Assembly: GCF_020519665.1 (NCBI RefSeq)
Contig: NZ_CP084703.1
Location: 496,001 to 560,000 of the forward strand
Length of the DNA: 64,000 bases
Direction: 5' to 3'
Origin: Bacillus shivajii
GTDB taxonomy: Bacteria > Bacillota > Bacilli > Bacillales > Salisediminibacteriaceae
The notes beneath the pieces are model-generated. The model ran no database searches, was not told the origin of the DNA, and saw only the letters and a list, made by a program, of their open reading frames with translations. Both the position numbers and the translations under genes were made by a program. This document shows positions 19,196 through 28,029 of the stretch, piece after piece (within the stretch, counting starts at the first letter, position 1; the number at the start of each line of letters is the position of its first letter).

Positions 19196-20335
19196 ATGCG
19201 TTTCCAAACGAAAAATGTTCATTTTCAGGAAAAACTAGAGTCAAATGAAATAAGTAAAACGAAGCCGATTTATCAAACATCTGCATTTTCCTTTCAAGAT
19301 TTAGATGATATGGAAAACTTTTTTCAAGGAAAAAAAGATTACTTGTATACTCGAATGGGAAATCCGAACACAGATGATTTAGGCAAAGGGGTTGCAGACC
19401 TTGAAGGGGCAGAAATGGGTGTGGCAACGTCTTCTGGGATTTCGGCGATTTTAGCTGGGGTATTAGCTATAGCTAAATCAGGAGACCACATTATTGCCAC
19501 AGAGGATCTCTACGGTGGTACATATCAATTATTTGCTCATGAACTGGCCGATTTTAATATCGACGTGAGTTTTGTTAACTTTGAAAACATCGATGCAGTA
19601 GAAAAAGAAATACGAGACGAAACCGTTTTGCTATATACGGAATCGATTACAAATCCACTGCTTAGAGTCGAAGATTTGCAAAGGTTTACTGAATTAGCCA
19701 AAAAATACGGGTTAAAGACGATGGTAGATAATACGTTTGCAACGCCTTATTTAATTCGTCCACATGAATATGAAGTGGATCTTGTTGTTCACAGTGCAAC
19801 AAAATATATTGGTGGACATAGTGATTTATCAGCTGGTGTGTTAACTGGAAACCGAGAGTTAATGGAAAAGGCAAAGTCAAAGGTCGTTCATTTAGGAAGT
19901 AACCTTGGCCCTTTTGATGGTTGGCTCGCTACGAGAGGACTAAAGACATTAAGTTTACGGATGGAAAAACAATGCAGGAACGCATCAGTTTTAGCAGAAG
20001 TATTACGTGACAAACCGCAAGTTAAACAAGTTTTTTACCCAAAACATGCTTCTGATAAAGGAAACGGTGCCATTGTAACGATTGATTTAGCAGATGGCAG
20101 CGATGTTTATGAATTTTTTAGACAGTTAGATTGGGTCAAGGTTGTTCCAACTCTAGCAGGTGTTGAAACGAGTGTGACATATCCAGTCGGCACATCCCAC
20201 CGTCCGTTACCTGAAGAAACAAGAGAGCGGTTAGGTGTAACAGCATCAATGGTACGGATATCAGTTGGGATTGAAGATGAAGAAGATATTATTGATGTTT
20301 TTAATAAAGCACTTGCTTCTGCTGAATTCAAATAA
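19196..20335 (+). CDS. Cys/Met-metabolism PLP-dependent lyase/synthase
   Basis: This 379-residue protein belongs to the trans-sulfuration family (cystathionine gamma-synthase, cystathionine lyases, methionine gamma-lyase). Visible motifs are YTRMGNPNTDDL, the phosphate-binding SSGISAI, VDNTFATPYL, and SATKYIGGHSD, where the lysine forms the Schiff base with PLP. The C-terminal GTSHRPLPEETRERLGVT and VRISVGIEDEEDI are typical. Family members share these motifs, so the exact reaction cannot be read; a gamma-lyase or homocysteine-forming activity is plausible. ATG 19196 follows AAAGGAGAA. The gene is transcribed alone and ended by a terminator. Confidence 0.85.
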   Translation: MRFQTKNVHFQEKLESNEISKTKPIYQTSAFSFQDLDDMENFFQGKKDYLYTRMGNPNTDDLGKGVADLEGAEMGVATSSGISAILAGVLAIAKSGDHIIATEDLYGGTYQLFAHELADFNIDVSFVNFENIDAVEKEIRDETVLLYTESITNPLLRVEDLQRFTELAKKYGLKTMVDNTFATPYLIRPHEYEVDLVVHSATKYIGGHSDLSAGVLTGNRELMEKAKSKVVHLGSNLGPFDGWLATRGLKTLSLRMEKQCRNASVLAEVLRDKPQVKQVFYPKHASDKGNGAIVTIDLADGSDVYEFFRQLDWVKVVPTLAGVETSVTYPVGTSHRPLPEETRERLGVTASMVRISVGIEDEEDIIDVFNKALASAEFK

Positions 20336-20346
20336 GGTTCATTAAG

Positions 20347-20378
20347 ACGGTATACGGATCCGATCCGTACCGTTTTCT
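20347..20378 (+). terminator. Terminator of the PLP enzyme gene
   Basis: TACGGAT at 20353-20359 pairs with ATCCGTA at 20363-20369 and ACGG with CCGT outside a two-base bulge, followed by TTTTCTTT. Confidence 0.7.
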
Positions 20379-20447
20379 TTATGAAAAAATGCAGTCTTAT
20401 CATTCTTCAAACAAAGATGAAGTTGATAACAAGTTATGAAAAAAGAA

Positions 20448-20690
20448 GGCTCTTTTCGCATAGATTGCTTCTGTGCCACTACGCTTGCTCGTCGCAGACT
20501 AGGTGCCTCTTCCTCTTCAAGCACTTCTTCGAAAATGATGCGTCGAGGCAGCTCGAAGTATATTTGGCGAAGCGAATGCTTGTTGTGCCTTCCACTAACA
20601 GCTGATTCTTTGATGAGGATCCGTCGGCACAACTCATAGCTTAGTCAGTGTTGTGGCGTTCGTTGCTTCTGCGATTACTCGTTGCAGATA
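20448..20690. repeat. Dispersed intergenic repeat, type A
   Basis: The segment contains GCTTCTGTGCCACTACGCTT, GCCTCTTCCTCTTCAAGCAC and AATGATGCGTCGAGGCAGCT. Similar phrases recur within it at 20655-20690 and in the next intergenic region at 24745-25110 (CTTCTTCCTCTTCTAGC, TTGATGCGTCGGCGCAGCTC). It is G+C-richer than its surroundings and has no credible gene. Confidence 0.55.
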
Positions 20691-20711
20691 AAGAGTGTTA
20701 TTTTTTATAAA

Positions 20712-20840
20712 TTCGAAGAGTGGAAGGCGGCGACTCCAGCGGGAACAGCACGAGCTGAAAATCACCCAAAAGGAACATGGTGAGTTTTGGGAAGTTGAGA
20801 CCGTGCCCGCGGAAAGCGTCTGCCTGTAACGAGTTCGAGA
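20712..20840. repeat. Dispersed structured repeat, type B
   Basis: It begins GGAAGGCGGCGACTCCAGCG and ends GCCCGCGGAAAGCGTCTGCC. The ends can pair (GGCGGCGAC with GCGTCTGCC; GCGGG with CCCGC) around an inner stem CCCAAAA/TTTTGGG. The same plan is seen at 25280-25413. This family fills the 20379-20890 gap together with type A. Confidence 0.6.
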
Positions 20841-20922
20841 GATTAACTTTACTAAAATCAACAATCTTTTAGTAAATAGCCAAAAAGAAAAGGCAGTTCT
20901 GTTTTATGAATCTTTTATTTGA

Positions 20923-20928
20923 TATAAT
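20923..20928 (+). promoter_or_regulatory. -10 box of the thiL operon promoter
   Basis: A perfect TATAAT lies 82 bases upstream of thiL. No convincing -35 element precedes it at 16-18 bases. Confidence 0.35.
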
Positions 20929-21009
20929 GAAGAACGGTGAAAAGAGGTAAGAAGTCTCTTATATTTGGAAATGATGCAAATATAGCAATAATAGAAAGTA
21001 GGTGGTCTT

Positions 21010-21993
21010 ATGAACAATGAATTGAATTGGATTAAATCTGTCAAACCGACCTCTCATCACCAACCGACTGTGAAAACAGGAATCGGCGATGATGCCGCTG
21101 TTGTTGAATCAGATGACAAGTTTGACTCGGTCCTAGCAGTGGACACAATGGTAGAAGGTGTCCATTTTACAAAGGAAACAATGCCGATCCAATCCATTGG
21201 TTATAAGGCGCTAGCTGTTAACATTAGTGACTTAGCTGCGATGGGCGCAATTCCGCAATATTATCTCGTATCGATTGCCATTCCGAAACAAGGGTGGAAA
21301 AAAGATGAACTTGATATTCTATATAAAGGGTTAAAAGAAATCGGTGATTCTTATGGGATGGACTTAATCGGTGGTGACACAGTGTCTACATCAAGTAATC
21401 TTGTACTCACTGTGACGGTAATCGGGAAGGTTGAGAAAAACGCGGCTCTTCTACGTTCAAGTGCTAAACCTGGTGACGTTTTGTTTACAACTGGTCAGTT
21501 AGGGTTATCTGCTTTCGGGTTAGAGAAACTATTAGAACACGGACATACGGCGATGGATAAGACAGACTGGAAGCCGTATATCGAGGCGCATCAACAACCT
21601 CAACCACAGGTAGAGGCTGGACGTATTTTAATAAATCATAATTGGCGTGTCGCACTAAATGATGTCAGTGACGGACTTGCTAGTGAAGCGAAAGAAATTG
21701 CAGATGCCAGTCATGTAAACATTTGTATAGAACGGGATGAGCTTGAGAAAGCGCCACTCATATCGAAAGCAACGGAAGATAAACAAGAGTCATGGATGTT
21801 GTACGGCGGTGAAGATTTTCAGCTCGTTGGAACGGTTAGTCGTCATGATTGGCCAAAAGTTGTTGAAGCATTTGAACGAAAGCAGCTGAAGGTGAAAAAA
21901 ATAGGTTATGTTGAACGTGGACATGGACAAGTATTTCTTATCAAAGATGGCGTGAAAAGTGAGCTCAAGAATACGGGTTATGACCACTTGTAA
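21010..21993 (+). CDS. thiL: Thiamine-monophosphate kinase ThiL
   Basis: ThiL phosphorylates thiamine monophosphate to the cofactor thiamine pyrophosphate. The AIR-synthase-like fold is recognised by GIGDDAAVV, AVDTMVEGVHF, ALAVNISDLAAMGA, LIGGDTVS, VSDGLASE and GGEDFQLV. The 327 residues fit the family. ATG 21010 follows AGTAGGTGG. It heads the tsaE-tsaB-rimI-tsaD gene cluster, as B. subtilis thiL (ydiA) does next to rrnW, and the gap to tsaE is 19 bases. Confidence 0.94.
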   Translation: MNNELNWIKSVKPTSHHQPTVKTGIGDDAAVVESDDKFDSVLAVDTMVEGVHFTKETMPIQSIGYKALAVNISDLAAMGAIPQYYLVSIAIPKQGWKKDELDILYKGLKEIGDSYGMDLIGGDTVSTSSNLVLTVTVIGKVEKNAALLRSSAKPGDVLFTTGQLGLSAFGLEKLLEHGHTAMDKTDWKPYIEAHQQPQPQVEAGRILINHNWRVALNDVSDGLASEAKEIADASHVNICIERDELEKAPLISKATEDKQESWMLYGGEDFQLVGTVSRHDWPKVVEAFERKQLKVKKIGYVERGHGQVFLIKDGVKSELKNTGYDHL

Positions 21994-22012
21994 ATTTGGA
22001 GGCAGAACGAAA

Positions 22013-22471
22013 ATGAATCAGTGGAGATATACATCTCATTCAGAACAAGAAACTTGGGAGTTGGCAAAACAAATCGCAGCCCTTCTCGAAAAGGGGACTG
22101 TCCTGACACTTGAAGGTGACTTAGGGGCTGGGAAGACGAGTTTCACGAAAGGACTTGCAAAAGGTCTTGGAATTAAACGTAATGTGAATAGCCCGACGTT
22201 TACCATTATGAAGGAATATGTCGGACGCCTTCCACTTTACCATATGGATGCATATCGGTTAGAAGATGAAATGGAAGACTTAGGGTTAGATGATTACTTC
22301 GAAGGAGAAGGAGTGACTGTTGTCGAGTGGCCAAGTATGATTGAAGAACAGTTGCCTGATGAAAGGTTAGAAATTGTCATTAAGCATGATGGCGAAACAG
22401 AGAGACGACTATCTTTTTATCCACATGGAGAAAGATATGAAAACATATGCAAGGAGATTTTGGAATCATGA
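22013..22471 (+). CDS. tsaE: tRNA t6A synthesis ATPase TsaE
   Basis: TsaE is the ATPase partner of TsaB-TsaD in making threonylcarbamoyladenosine at position 37 of ANN-decoding tRNAs. The Walker A is LEGDLGAGKTSFTKG, followed by the SPTFTIMKEY switch and YHMDAYRL. ATG 22013 has GGAGG at 21999-22003 upstream and gives 152 residues, close to the family length. Its stop codon overlaps the tsaB start (ATGA). Confidence 0.94.
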   Translation: MNQWRYTSHSEQETWELAKQIAALLEKGTVLTLEGDLGAGKTSFTKGLAKGLGIKRNVNSPTFTIMKEYVGRLPLYHMDAYRLEDEMEDLGLDDYFEGEGVTVVEWPSMIEEQLPDERLEIVIKHDGETERRLSFYPHGERYENICKEILES

Positions 22472-23166
22472 ATGTATTAGCGATTGATACATCAACGTAT
22501 GTGATGGGTGTTGCAGTTTTAACAGAAGGTAAAGTTGCTGGAGAATTTGTTACACATATAAAGAAGAATCATTCACTGAGACTTATGCCAGCGATCCGAA
22601 CGTTAATGGAAGAAATAGAGATGAGTCCGAAAGATTTGGATCGGATTGTTGTTAATGAAGGTCCGGGTTCTTACACCGGAGTGAGAATTGGCGTGACAAC
22701 GGCGAAGACGATGGCATGGTCATTGAACATTCCTGTTGTGGGGGTATCAAGTATTGAGGTCATGGCACAAAACGGAAAGTACTTTCCTGGGGTGATCTCT
22801 CCATTTATCGATGCGAGACGTGGACAAGTTTTCACAGGGCTCTATCAATATGAAGGTGGCAGCATTGTTCAGAAAAAAGAAGATCAGATCATTCAACATA
22901 AAGAATGGTTAGAAGATATGAAACAATTAGACGAGGATATCATATTTATCAGCCCAGAAATGGAAAAGCAAGAAGAGGTCGTTCGATCGTTGCTAGGTGA
23001 CCGTGCTCATATAGCGGAACCAGCAATCACTTATCCGCGACCGAGTGAACTAGCTTATATTGGTTCAAAAAAAGAAGTAGATCAATTTACACATTTATTT
23101 TCACCTAACTACTTACGTTTGGCAGAAGCAGAGGCGAAATGGTTAGCTGAAAATAAACAAAAGTAA
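22468..23166 (+). CDS. tsaB: tRNA t6A synthesis protein TsaB
   Basis: TsaB is the non-catalytic ASKHA-fold scaffold of the t6A machinery. The N-terminal LAIDTSTYVMGVAVL and EGPGSYTGVRIGVTTAKTMA are characteristic. ATG 22468 overlaps the tsaE stop by four bases; AAGGAGA lies about 11 bases upstream. The product has 232 residues. It is followed 24 bases later by rimI. Confidence 0.93.
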   Translation: MNVLAIDTSTYVMGVAVLTEGKVAGEFVTHIKKNHSLRLMPAIRTLMEEIEMSPKDLDRIVVNEGPGSYTGVRIGVTTAKTMAWSLNIPVVGVSSIEVMAQNGKYFPGVISPFIDARRGQVFTGLYQYEGGSIVQKKEDQIIQHKEWLEDMKQLDEDIIFISPEMEKQEEVVRSLLGDRAHIAEPAITYPRPSELAYIGSKKEVDQFTHLFSPNYLRLAEAEAKWLAENKQK

Positions 23167-23190
23167 ACTAATTAGTAAGGCGGCTATACT

Positions 23191-23643
23191 ATGGGGGAAG
23201 AGATTGTCATTCGTTTTATGAAAGAAGAAGATTTAGACGAAGTGTTAGAGGTGGAACATGACTGTTTCCCATCTCCTTGGAGTAGAAGTGCATTTCTGAA
23301 TGAGTTAACAACAAACCAGTTTGCTTACTATTTAGTTGCATCATTAGAAGGGAAAGTAATCGGTTATTGTGGTGTTTGGGTCATTGTCGATGAAGCCCAC
23401 ATCACAAATGTTGCGATCCACTCATCTTGTCGTAGAAGAGGGATTGGAGAGCAATTGTTATTAGGTTCAATGAATATGGCGAAAACATTAGGAGCCAATA
23501 AGCTGACCCTTGAAGTTCGTGTTTCGAATGAGGCAGCGCAAAAGTTATATGAAAAACTTGGTTTTGTTGCAGGTGGCATACGGAAAAACTATTACACAGA
23601 TAATCAAGAAGATGCACAAATAATGTGGGTGAATTTATCATGA
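23191..23643 (+). CDS. rimI: Ribosomal protein S18 alanine N-acetyltransferase RimI
   Basis: The product is a GNAT acetyltransferase of the RimI family, which acetylates the N-terminal alanine of ribosomal protein S18. The acetyl-CoA site is visible as [17 protein letters not shown] and the terminal [19 protein letters not shown] is typical of RimI. Its 150 residues and place between tsaB and tsaD match B. subtilis ydiD. The stop codon overlaps the tsaD ATG. Confidence 0.93.
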   Translation: MGEEIVIRFMKEEDLDEVLEVEHDCFPSPWSRSAFLNELTTNQFAYYLVASLEGKVIGYCGVWVIVDEAHITNVAIHSSCRRRGIGEQLLLGSMNMAKTLGANKLTLEVRVSNEAAQKLYEKLGFVAGGIRKNYYTDNQEDAQIMWVNLS

Positions 23644-24653
23644 CAATGAATAATCAAACAATCATATTAGGAATAGAAACGAGCTGTGATGAAACGTCAG
23701 TGGCTGTCGTAAAAAATGGCCGAGAGATTTTAAGTAATGTCGTTTCTTCACAAATTGAAAGTCATAAACGATTTGGTGGGGTTGTGCCAGAAATCGCTTC
23801 ACGCCATCATGTAGAGCAAATTACATTTATTGTAGAAGAAGCGATGAAAAAAGCAGAAGTAACATTTGACGATATTGATGGGATCGCAGTAACGGAAGGG
23901 CCTGGCTTAGTTGGTGCACTACTCGTTGGTGTAAATGCGGCTAAAGCGATTGCTTTTGCCCAAAACAAGCCACTGATCGGTGTTCACCATATTGCTGGAC
24001 ATATTTATGCGAATCATATCGTTAAAGAGCTTGAATTTCCTCTCCTTACGCTTGTCGTTTCTGGGGGGCATACTGAACTTATTTATATGGATGAACATGC
24101 TTCATTTCACGTAATTGGTGAAACGAGAGATGATGCAGTAGGTGAGGCATACGATAAAGTAGCAAGAACGTTAGGGTTACCGTATCCTGGAGGCCCCCAT
24201 ATTGACAGACTTGCTCATGAAGGAGAAGCAAGCATCGACTTTCCTCGTGCTTGGCTTGAGGAAGGTTCATATGATTTTAGTTTCAGTGGATTAAAATCAT
24301 CTGTTATTAACAAGTTACACAATGCAAAACAACGTAATGAAGATTTACCTGTGGAAAACATTGCAGCTAGTTTTCAAGAAAGTGTTATTGATGTGTTAGT
24401 AACAAAGACGATGAAAGCAGCTGAAGAAAAGGGAGTTAAACATCTATTACTCGCCGGTGGTGTCGCTGCAAATAAAGGGTTACGTGAAAGGCTTACAGAA
24501 GCTTGTGAAGAAAAAGGGATACATGTAACGATTCCTCCGTTATCGTTATGTACAGATAATGCAGCAATGATTGCAGCAGCTGGAACGATTTTGTATGAAC
24601 AAGGTGTCAGATCTGATGACCGTTTAAATGGTCAGCCAGGAAAACAACTATAA
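23640..24653 (+). CDS. tsaD: tRNA threonylcarbamoyltransferase TsaD
   Basis: TsaD (formerly Gcp) transfers the threonylcarbamoyl group to A37 of tRNA. The metal-binding [10 protein letters not shown] motif, [40 protein letters not shown] and VSGGHTEL are all present. I prefer ATG 23640, which overlaps the rimI stop (ATGA), to the in-frame GTG at 23625; it gives 337 residues. It ends the cluster and is followed by a terminator and a long gene-free region. Confidence 0.95.
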   Translation: MTMNNQTIILGIETSCDETSVAVVKNGREILSNVVSSQIESHKRFGGVVPEIASRHHVEQITFIVEEAMKKAEVTFDDIDGIAVTEGPGLVGALLVGVNAAKAIAFAQNKPLIGVHHIAGHIYANHIVKELEFPLLTLVVSGGHTELIYMDEHASFHVIGETRDDAVGEAYDKVARTLGLPYPGGPHIDRLAHEGEASIDFPRAWLEEGSYDFSFSGLKSSVINKLHNAKQRNEDLPVENIAASFQESVIDVLVTKTMKAAEEKGVKHLLLAGGVAANKGLRERLTEACEEKGIHVTIPPLSLCTDNAAMIAAAGTILYEQGVRSDDRLNGQPGKQL

Positions 24654-24695
24654 TTGTTTAACTTACAAACCTGTTTTTTACCTTTTAAAGCAACG

Positions 24696-24730
24696 CCTTC
24701 TTGTCCACAATAGGATAAGAAGGTTTTTTT
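24696..24730 (+). terminator. Terminator of the thiL-tsaD cluster
   Basis: CCTTCTTGTCC near 24696-24706 pairs with GGATAAGAAGG at 24713-24723 with one mismatch, followed by seven Ts. Confidence 0.85.
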
Positions 24731-24744
24731 ACTTACGATGCCAT

Positions 24745-25110
24745 GAAAAGAAGTTTAATAATGAATTATTCGCTTTTGTCCACTCGCTTTCACCTCAAGG
24801 CATAAGTGCGACATCTGCTCTAGCTACGTTCCACTTGCTATCGCAGTGTCTTCTTTACCGTGGGCAATGCCTCAGCTAAACATGACTATCGTCATGTTGG
24901 ATCAACGGGCTAAATTGCTTCTTCCTCTTCTAGCTATGCTACGTAGCTTGATGCGTCGGCGCAGCTCACCGTGGTTCGACGAAGCTTTGTTCGTTGCTAT
25001 TCCCACAGGAGTCTCGTGGACCTCGCTCATTCAATCAAAACTTATTTTCATTCGCCATGGTTGATGTCGCACTTGTGTCTAGAGCTGAAAGCATCCACCG
25101 ATAGCGAAGC
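24745..25110. repeat. Dispersed intergenic repeat, type A (second locus)
   Basis: Shares CTTCTTCCTCTTCTAGC and GATGCGTCGGCGCAGCTC with the region at 20448-20690, and includes CCCACAGGAGTCTCGTGGAC, which resembles an inverted type B end. It also contains small palindromes such as CATGACTATCGTCATG. No gene is supported here. Confidence 0.5.
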
Positions 25111-25279
25111 ACAAAACAACACTAGCTCTATAAAGACAAATACACTATAAATTTATGGATTTTAGAGGAAGAGGCATTAAACTTTATGTAATATAGCGAA
25201 TCAATTTCATAATTATGTTTTTTGCGCAATGAAACGAATGATATTATAAATATTTCATTAAATGTACGTTTTATTTGAA

Positions 25280-25413
25280 AGTGAACGTAACAAAAGACGG
25301 CGACTCCCTGAGGATCAGTGCAGTCTGAAGATCCACTTAGGCGAAGAGTTGTCGAGCCTAAGTTAGCTGAAGACAAGCCCTCGGGAAAGCGTCCGTCTGA
25401 AGTGAAGTTCACA
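25280..25413. repeat. Dispersed structured repeat, type B (second copy)
   Basis: It contains GACGGCGACTCCCTGAGGAT and ends TCGGGAAAGCGTCCGTCTG. Internal stems are GGATC/GATCC and CTTAGGC/GCCTAAG, and the element is bounded by AGTGAAC and GTTCACACT. The layout equals that of 20712-20840, although the sequence differs in the middle, which points to a conserved fold. Confidence 0.6.
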
Positions 25414-25512
25414 CTCATCATTCGGAATATCGCTTCATATTTTGAGTTATGAAATTGATTCAATATAGCCTATACTAAAAAAAGGCGAATGTATGATCTT
25501 GTTAATAACATG

Positions 25513-25682
25513 TTATGCACAAACTGTGGATAATGGGGAAAAGTAAAAAATATGTTGAAATATGACTAATTAAGTTGTTAACAATTTAACTGTGGATAAG
25601 TGGTTGTTTTTGTGAATAAGTATTATTATCCTTGTGAAATATGGATAAATCATGTGGATAGGGTTGTGGAAGATGTGGATAT
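25513..25682. promoter_or_regulatory. DnaA-box cluster
   Basis: Within 170 bases there are two perfect DnaA boxes (TGTGGATAA at 25525-25533 and 25591-25599) and five with one mismatch (25513, 25611, 25640, 25653 and 25674). Three more perfect boxes lie inside the following gene at 26122, 26389 and 26779. DnaA-box clusters outside oriC are known in B. subtilis, one of them, as I recall, beside gcp/tsaD. The cluster could modulate replication initiation or expression of the next gene. Confidence 0.75.
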
Positions 25683-27907
25683 GTCAGAAAATATACAAGG
25701 TTAGCTCAATTTATTGTGCAAGATATATTACTATTGCTGTTATATTAACGATGTTATTAACAGTTGTCGCTGAAAAAGCAGCTTGTAGTGAGACTGAAGC
25801 TCAATTAGACAATCATATAACAGTTATTTTTGTACCTAGTTTCTCATTTGAAGAATTAGATTGGCTTATTGAAAATACAGAAGAGAGCCAATTGTGGAAA
25901 AGTGGTGCCTATGCAGCTCTTAATGTTAAAGCTGATGGTACATACTCTTACTTAAATAATATGGTCTCTATCAGTACAGGAAAGCGTGCGTTAGGTGTGC
26001 AAGGCTGGAATGCCTTTGAACGAGAGGAAGAAGTGAATGGGACTCTTGCAGAAAACCTTGTTTTAAGTTGGACAGGTCAACAACCGAAAAGTAGTCTTGT
26101 TCATCCGTTTTTCCACTTGCTTGTGGATAAGAATAATAAAGCAAGTTTCTCACCAAAAGTTGGAACGTTTGGTGAGCGTTTAAATGAGCATGGTGTGTAC
26201 ACTTATGTGATCGGAAACGCTGATACAAGTGAGGAGAAAGTGAGGTACGGTACTTTAATTACGATTGATCAGAGCGGGAATGCAAATGGGATGATTCAAC
26301 AAGAAAACGACACTGATCTTCAGATTCCGATAAGAACTTCTTTAAGTGTCGAAAAAACAATTGGGAAAGTTACTAACATTCAAAAAAGTTATCCACAAAC
26401 TTTTACAGTTATCGAATGGGGAGACTTACATTTTTTAATGGAAGAACAACGGCTTATGACAAAAGAGTTTTTTAACGAGCAATATGAAAGGACTTTAAAA
26501 AACTTGGAACAGTTGTTACGGCAAGCTACAAAGCACGTGGAAGGAGAGGTGTGGTTTTTATCCCCGTATATCAATAACAATGCATACACAGGAAAAAATC
26601 AGCTCGCTCCTTTGTGGATTTGGGGAAGCGACTTAGGTAATGATACATTTATTTATTCACATACAACACGTAGAGATTCACTTATTAGTCATACAGATTT
26701 GACGGTAAGCTGGGCTTCATCGCTAAATGTGGATGATACGACGATTGATTCAGTAGGATCCCCTATTGAAAAAAGAACTTATCCACAAAAAACCACGAGT
26801 TATCAAAGTTTTAAAGACCGTTTAGGTGAAATCAATCACGTGTTTGCAGAACGAGCGAAAGTACTCTCAAGTTATGTTTCTGGTCTTGTTATATTGCTAA
26901 TTACAGTGTCGTTGATGATCTGGCTGATGAATCAAACTGAACTTTGGAGGAAACGAGCAGAAATTTTATTATTAAGCGGCGTGTTCTCACCGCTGTGGTT
27001 TTTAATTAGCTCACCCATAGGTGTACGAATACCAGCATTTTTATATGTCGTTTTTATTATTTTCGCTAGTGTATTTAGCGCGATTGTACTAAAAAAACTG
27101 GCCAAACATCCTTTTAGCATCGCATGCTTTTTGTTTTTTTTCGCATTGTCGATTGATCTCATGACTGGCTACTTTCTGATCCAACGTTCATTTTTAGGGT
27201 ATGATCCGGTAATTGGGGCAAGGTATTATGGGATTGGAAATGAGTTTGCAGGCATTTATATAGCAAGCGGCTTGTTTATGATGTATCCCCTATTACGGTG
27301 GCTAAAAGAAAAACAAAGGATGAATATTTATTTACGGTTGAGTTCAATGGTCTTTTTTATGCTGATTACCGTATTATTTGTGTTTCTTGCACATTCTTCT
27401 TTAGGTGCAAATGCAGGAGCGAGCATATCTGTCGGAGCTGTTCTTTTATTTTTCCTTTACCAGCGATATTTGAAAAAACGAAGTATGGAGGTTATTTTTG
27501 GAGCGGTCTTAGTAGGTGGAATAACTCTTTTTGCCATTTTATTTGCACTTCAACTAGGACCGTCTGAAACCCATATTTCTCGAGCATTCCAGCAGCTGTT
27601 TAGTGGTGATTTTAAAGGGATATTTCAAATCATTCAAAGGAAACTTGAGATGAATTGGAAGATCTTTCGAATCTCTTATTGGACACAGTTATTTATTACG
27701 AGTTACTTTTTGATTGGGATGATGATGTGGCGAAAAAGGAAAGGAAGCTTAGACGATCTACAAGCGTTACTCGTTCACCTTGGAATTGTAGCTTCAATTG
27801 CCTTGCTTTTCTTAAATGATTCAGGCATCGTCGCAGCAGCTACATCGATGTTTATCACACTCTGTGTTTGTTACGGTTGGTCGATTAAAACTGAGGTGGA
27901 GAAGTAA
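25652..27907 (+). CDS. Large membrane protein with extracellular N-terminal domain
   Basis: The 751-residue protein has an N-terminal hydrophobic segment (about 24-42, probably an anchor), an extracellular domain (about 50-405) and some nine to ten membrane segments from about 410 to 745. The outer part (VIFVPSFSFEELDWL, SYLNNMVSISTGKRALG) is reminiscent of alkaline-phosphatase-like domains, but I do not see a certain catalytic set. A striking motif is GARYYGIGNEFAGIY near residue 525. The start is uncertain: ATG 25652 and ATG 25673 both lack a good ribosome binding site and lie inside the DnaA-box cluster. Function unknown. Confidence 0.8.
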   Translation: MWIGLWKMWICQKIYKVSSIYCARYITIAVILTMLLTVVAEKAACSETEAQLDNHITVIFVPSFSFEELDWLIENTEESQLWKSGAYAALNVKADGTYSYLNNMVSISTGKRALGVQGWNAFEREEEVNGTLAENLVLSWTGQQPKSSLVHPFFHLLVDKNNKASFSPKVGTFGERLNEHGVYTYVIGNADTSEEKVRYGTLITIDQSGNANGMIQQENDTDLQIPIRTSLSVEKTIGKVTNIQKSYPQTFTVIEWGDLHFLMEEQRLMTKEFFNEQYERTLKNLEQLLRQATKHVEGEVWFLSPYINNNAYTGKNQLAPLWIWGSDLGNDTFIYSHTTRRDSLISHTDLTVSWASSLNVDDTTIDSVGSPIEKRTYPQKTTSYQSFKDRLGEINHVFAERAKVLSSYVSGLVILLITVSLMIWLMNQTELWRKRAEILLLSGVFSPLWFLISSPIGVRIPAFLYVVFIIFASVFSAIVLKKLAKHPFSIACFLFFFALSIDLMTGYFLIQRSFLGYDPVIGARYYGIGNEFAGIYIASGLFMMYPLLRWLKEKQRMNIYLRLSSMVFFMLITVLFVFLAHSSLGANAGASISVGAVLLFFLYQRYLKKRSMEVIFGAVLVGGITLFAILFALQLGPSETHISRAFQQLFSGDFKGIFQIIQRKLEMNWKIFRISYWTQLFITSYFLIGMMMWRKRKGSLDDLQALLVHLGIVASIALLFLNDSGIVAAATSMFITLCVCYGWSIKTEVEK

Positions 27908-27991
27908 CGAATACAAGCTTGAATATAATGTTAATCGTTTTAAATTACGGGAAAACAAAATTTTACGAAAAAATGTAAACAATAATAATAA

Positions 27992-28022
27992 AAGCCCTGA
28001 TGAATATGGTTCATCAGGGCTT
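27992..28022 (-). terminator. Terminator of htpG
   Basis: AAGCCCTGATGAA at 27992-28004 pairs perfectly with TTCATCAGGGCTT at 28010-28022. On the minus strand it is followed by TTTTATTATTATT. Confidence 0.88.
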
Positions 28023-28029
28023 CAAGCAT

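Noticed and set aside
24628-25064. Open frames downstream of tsaD
   Set aside because: They are short, without ribosome binding sites, and coincide with dispersed repeat sequence.
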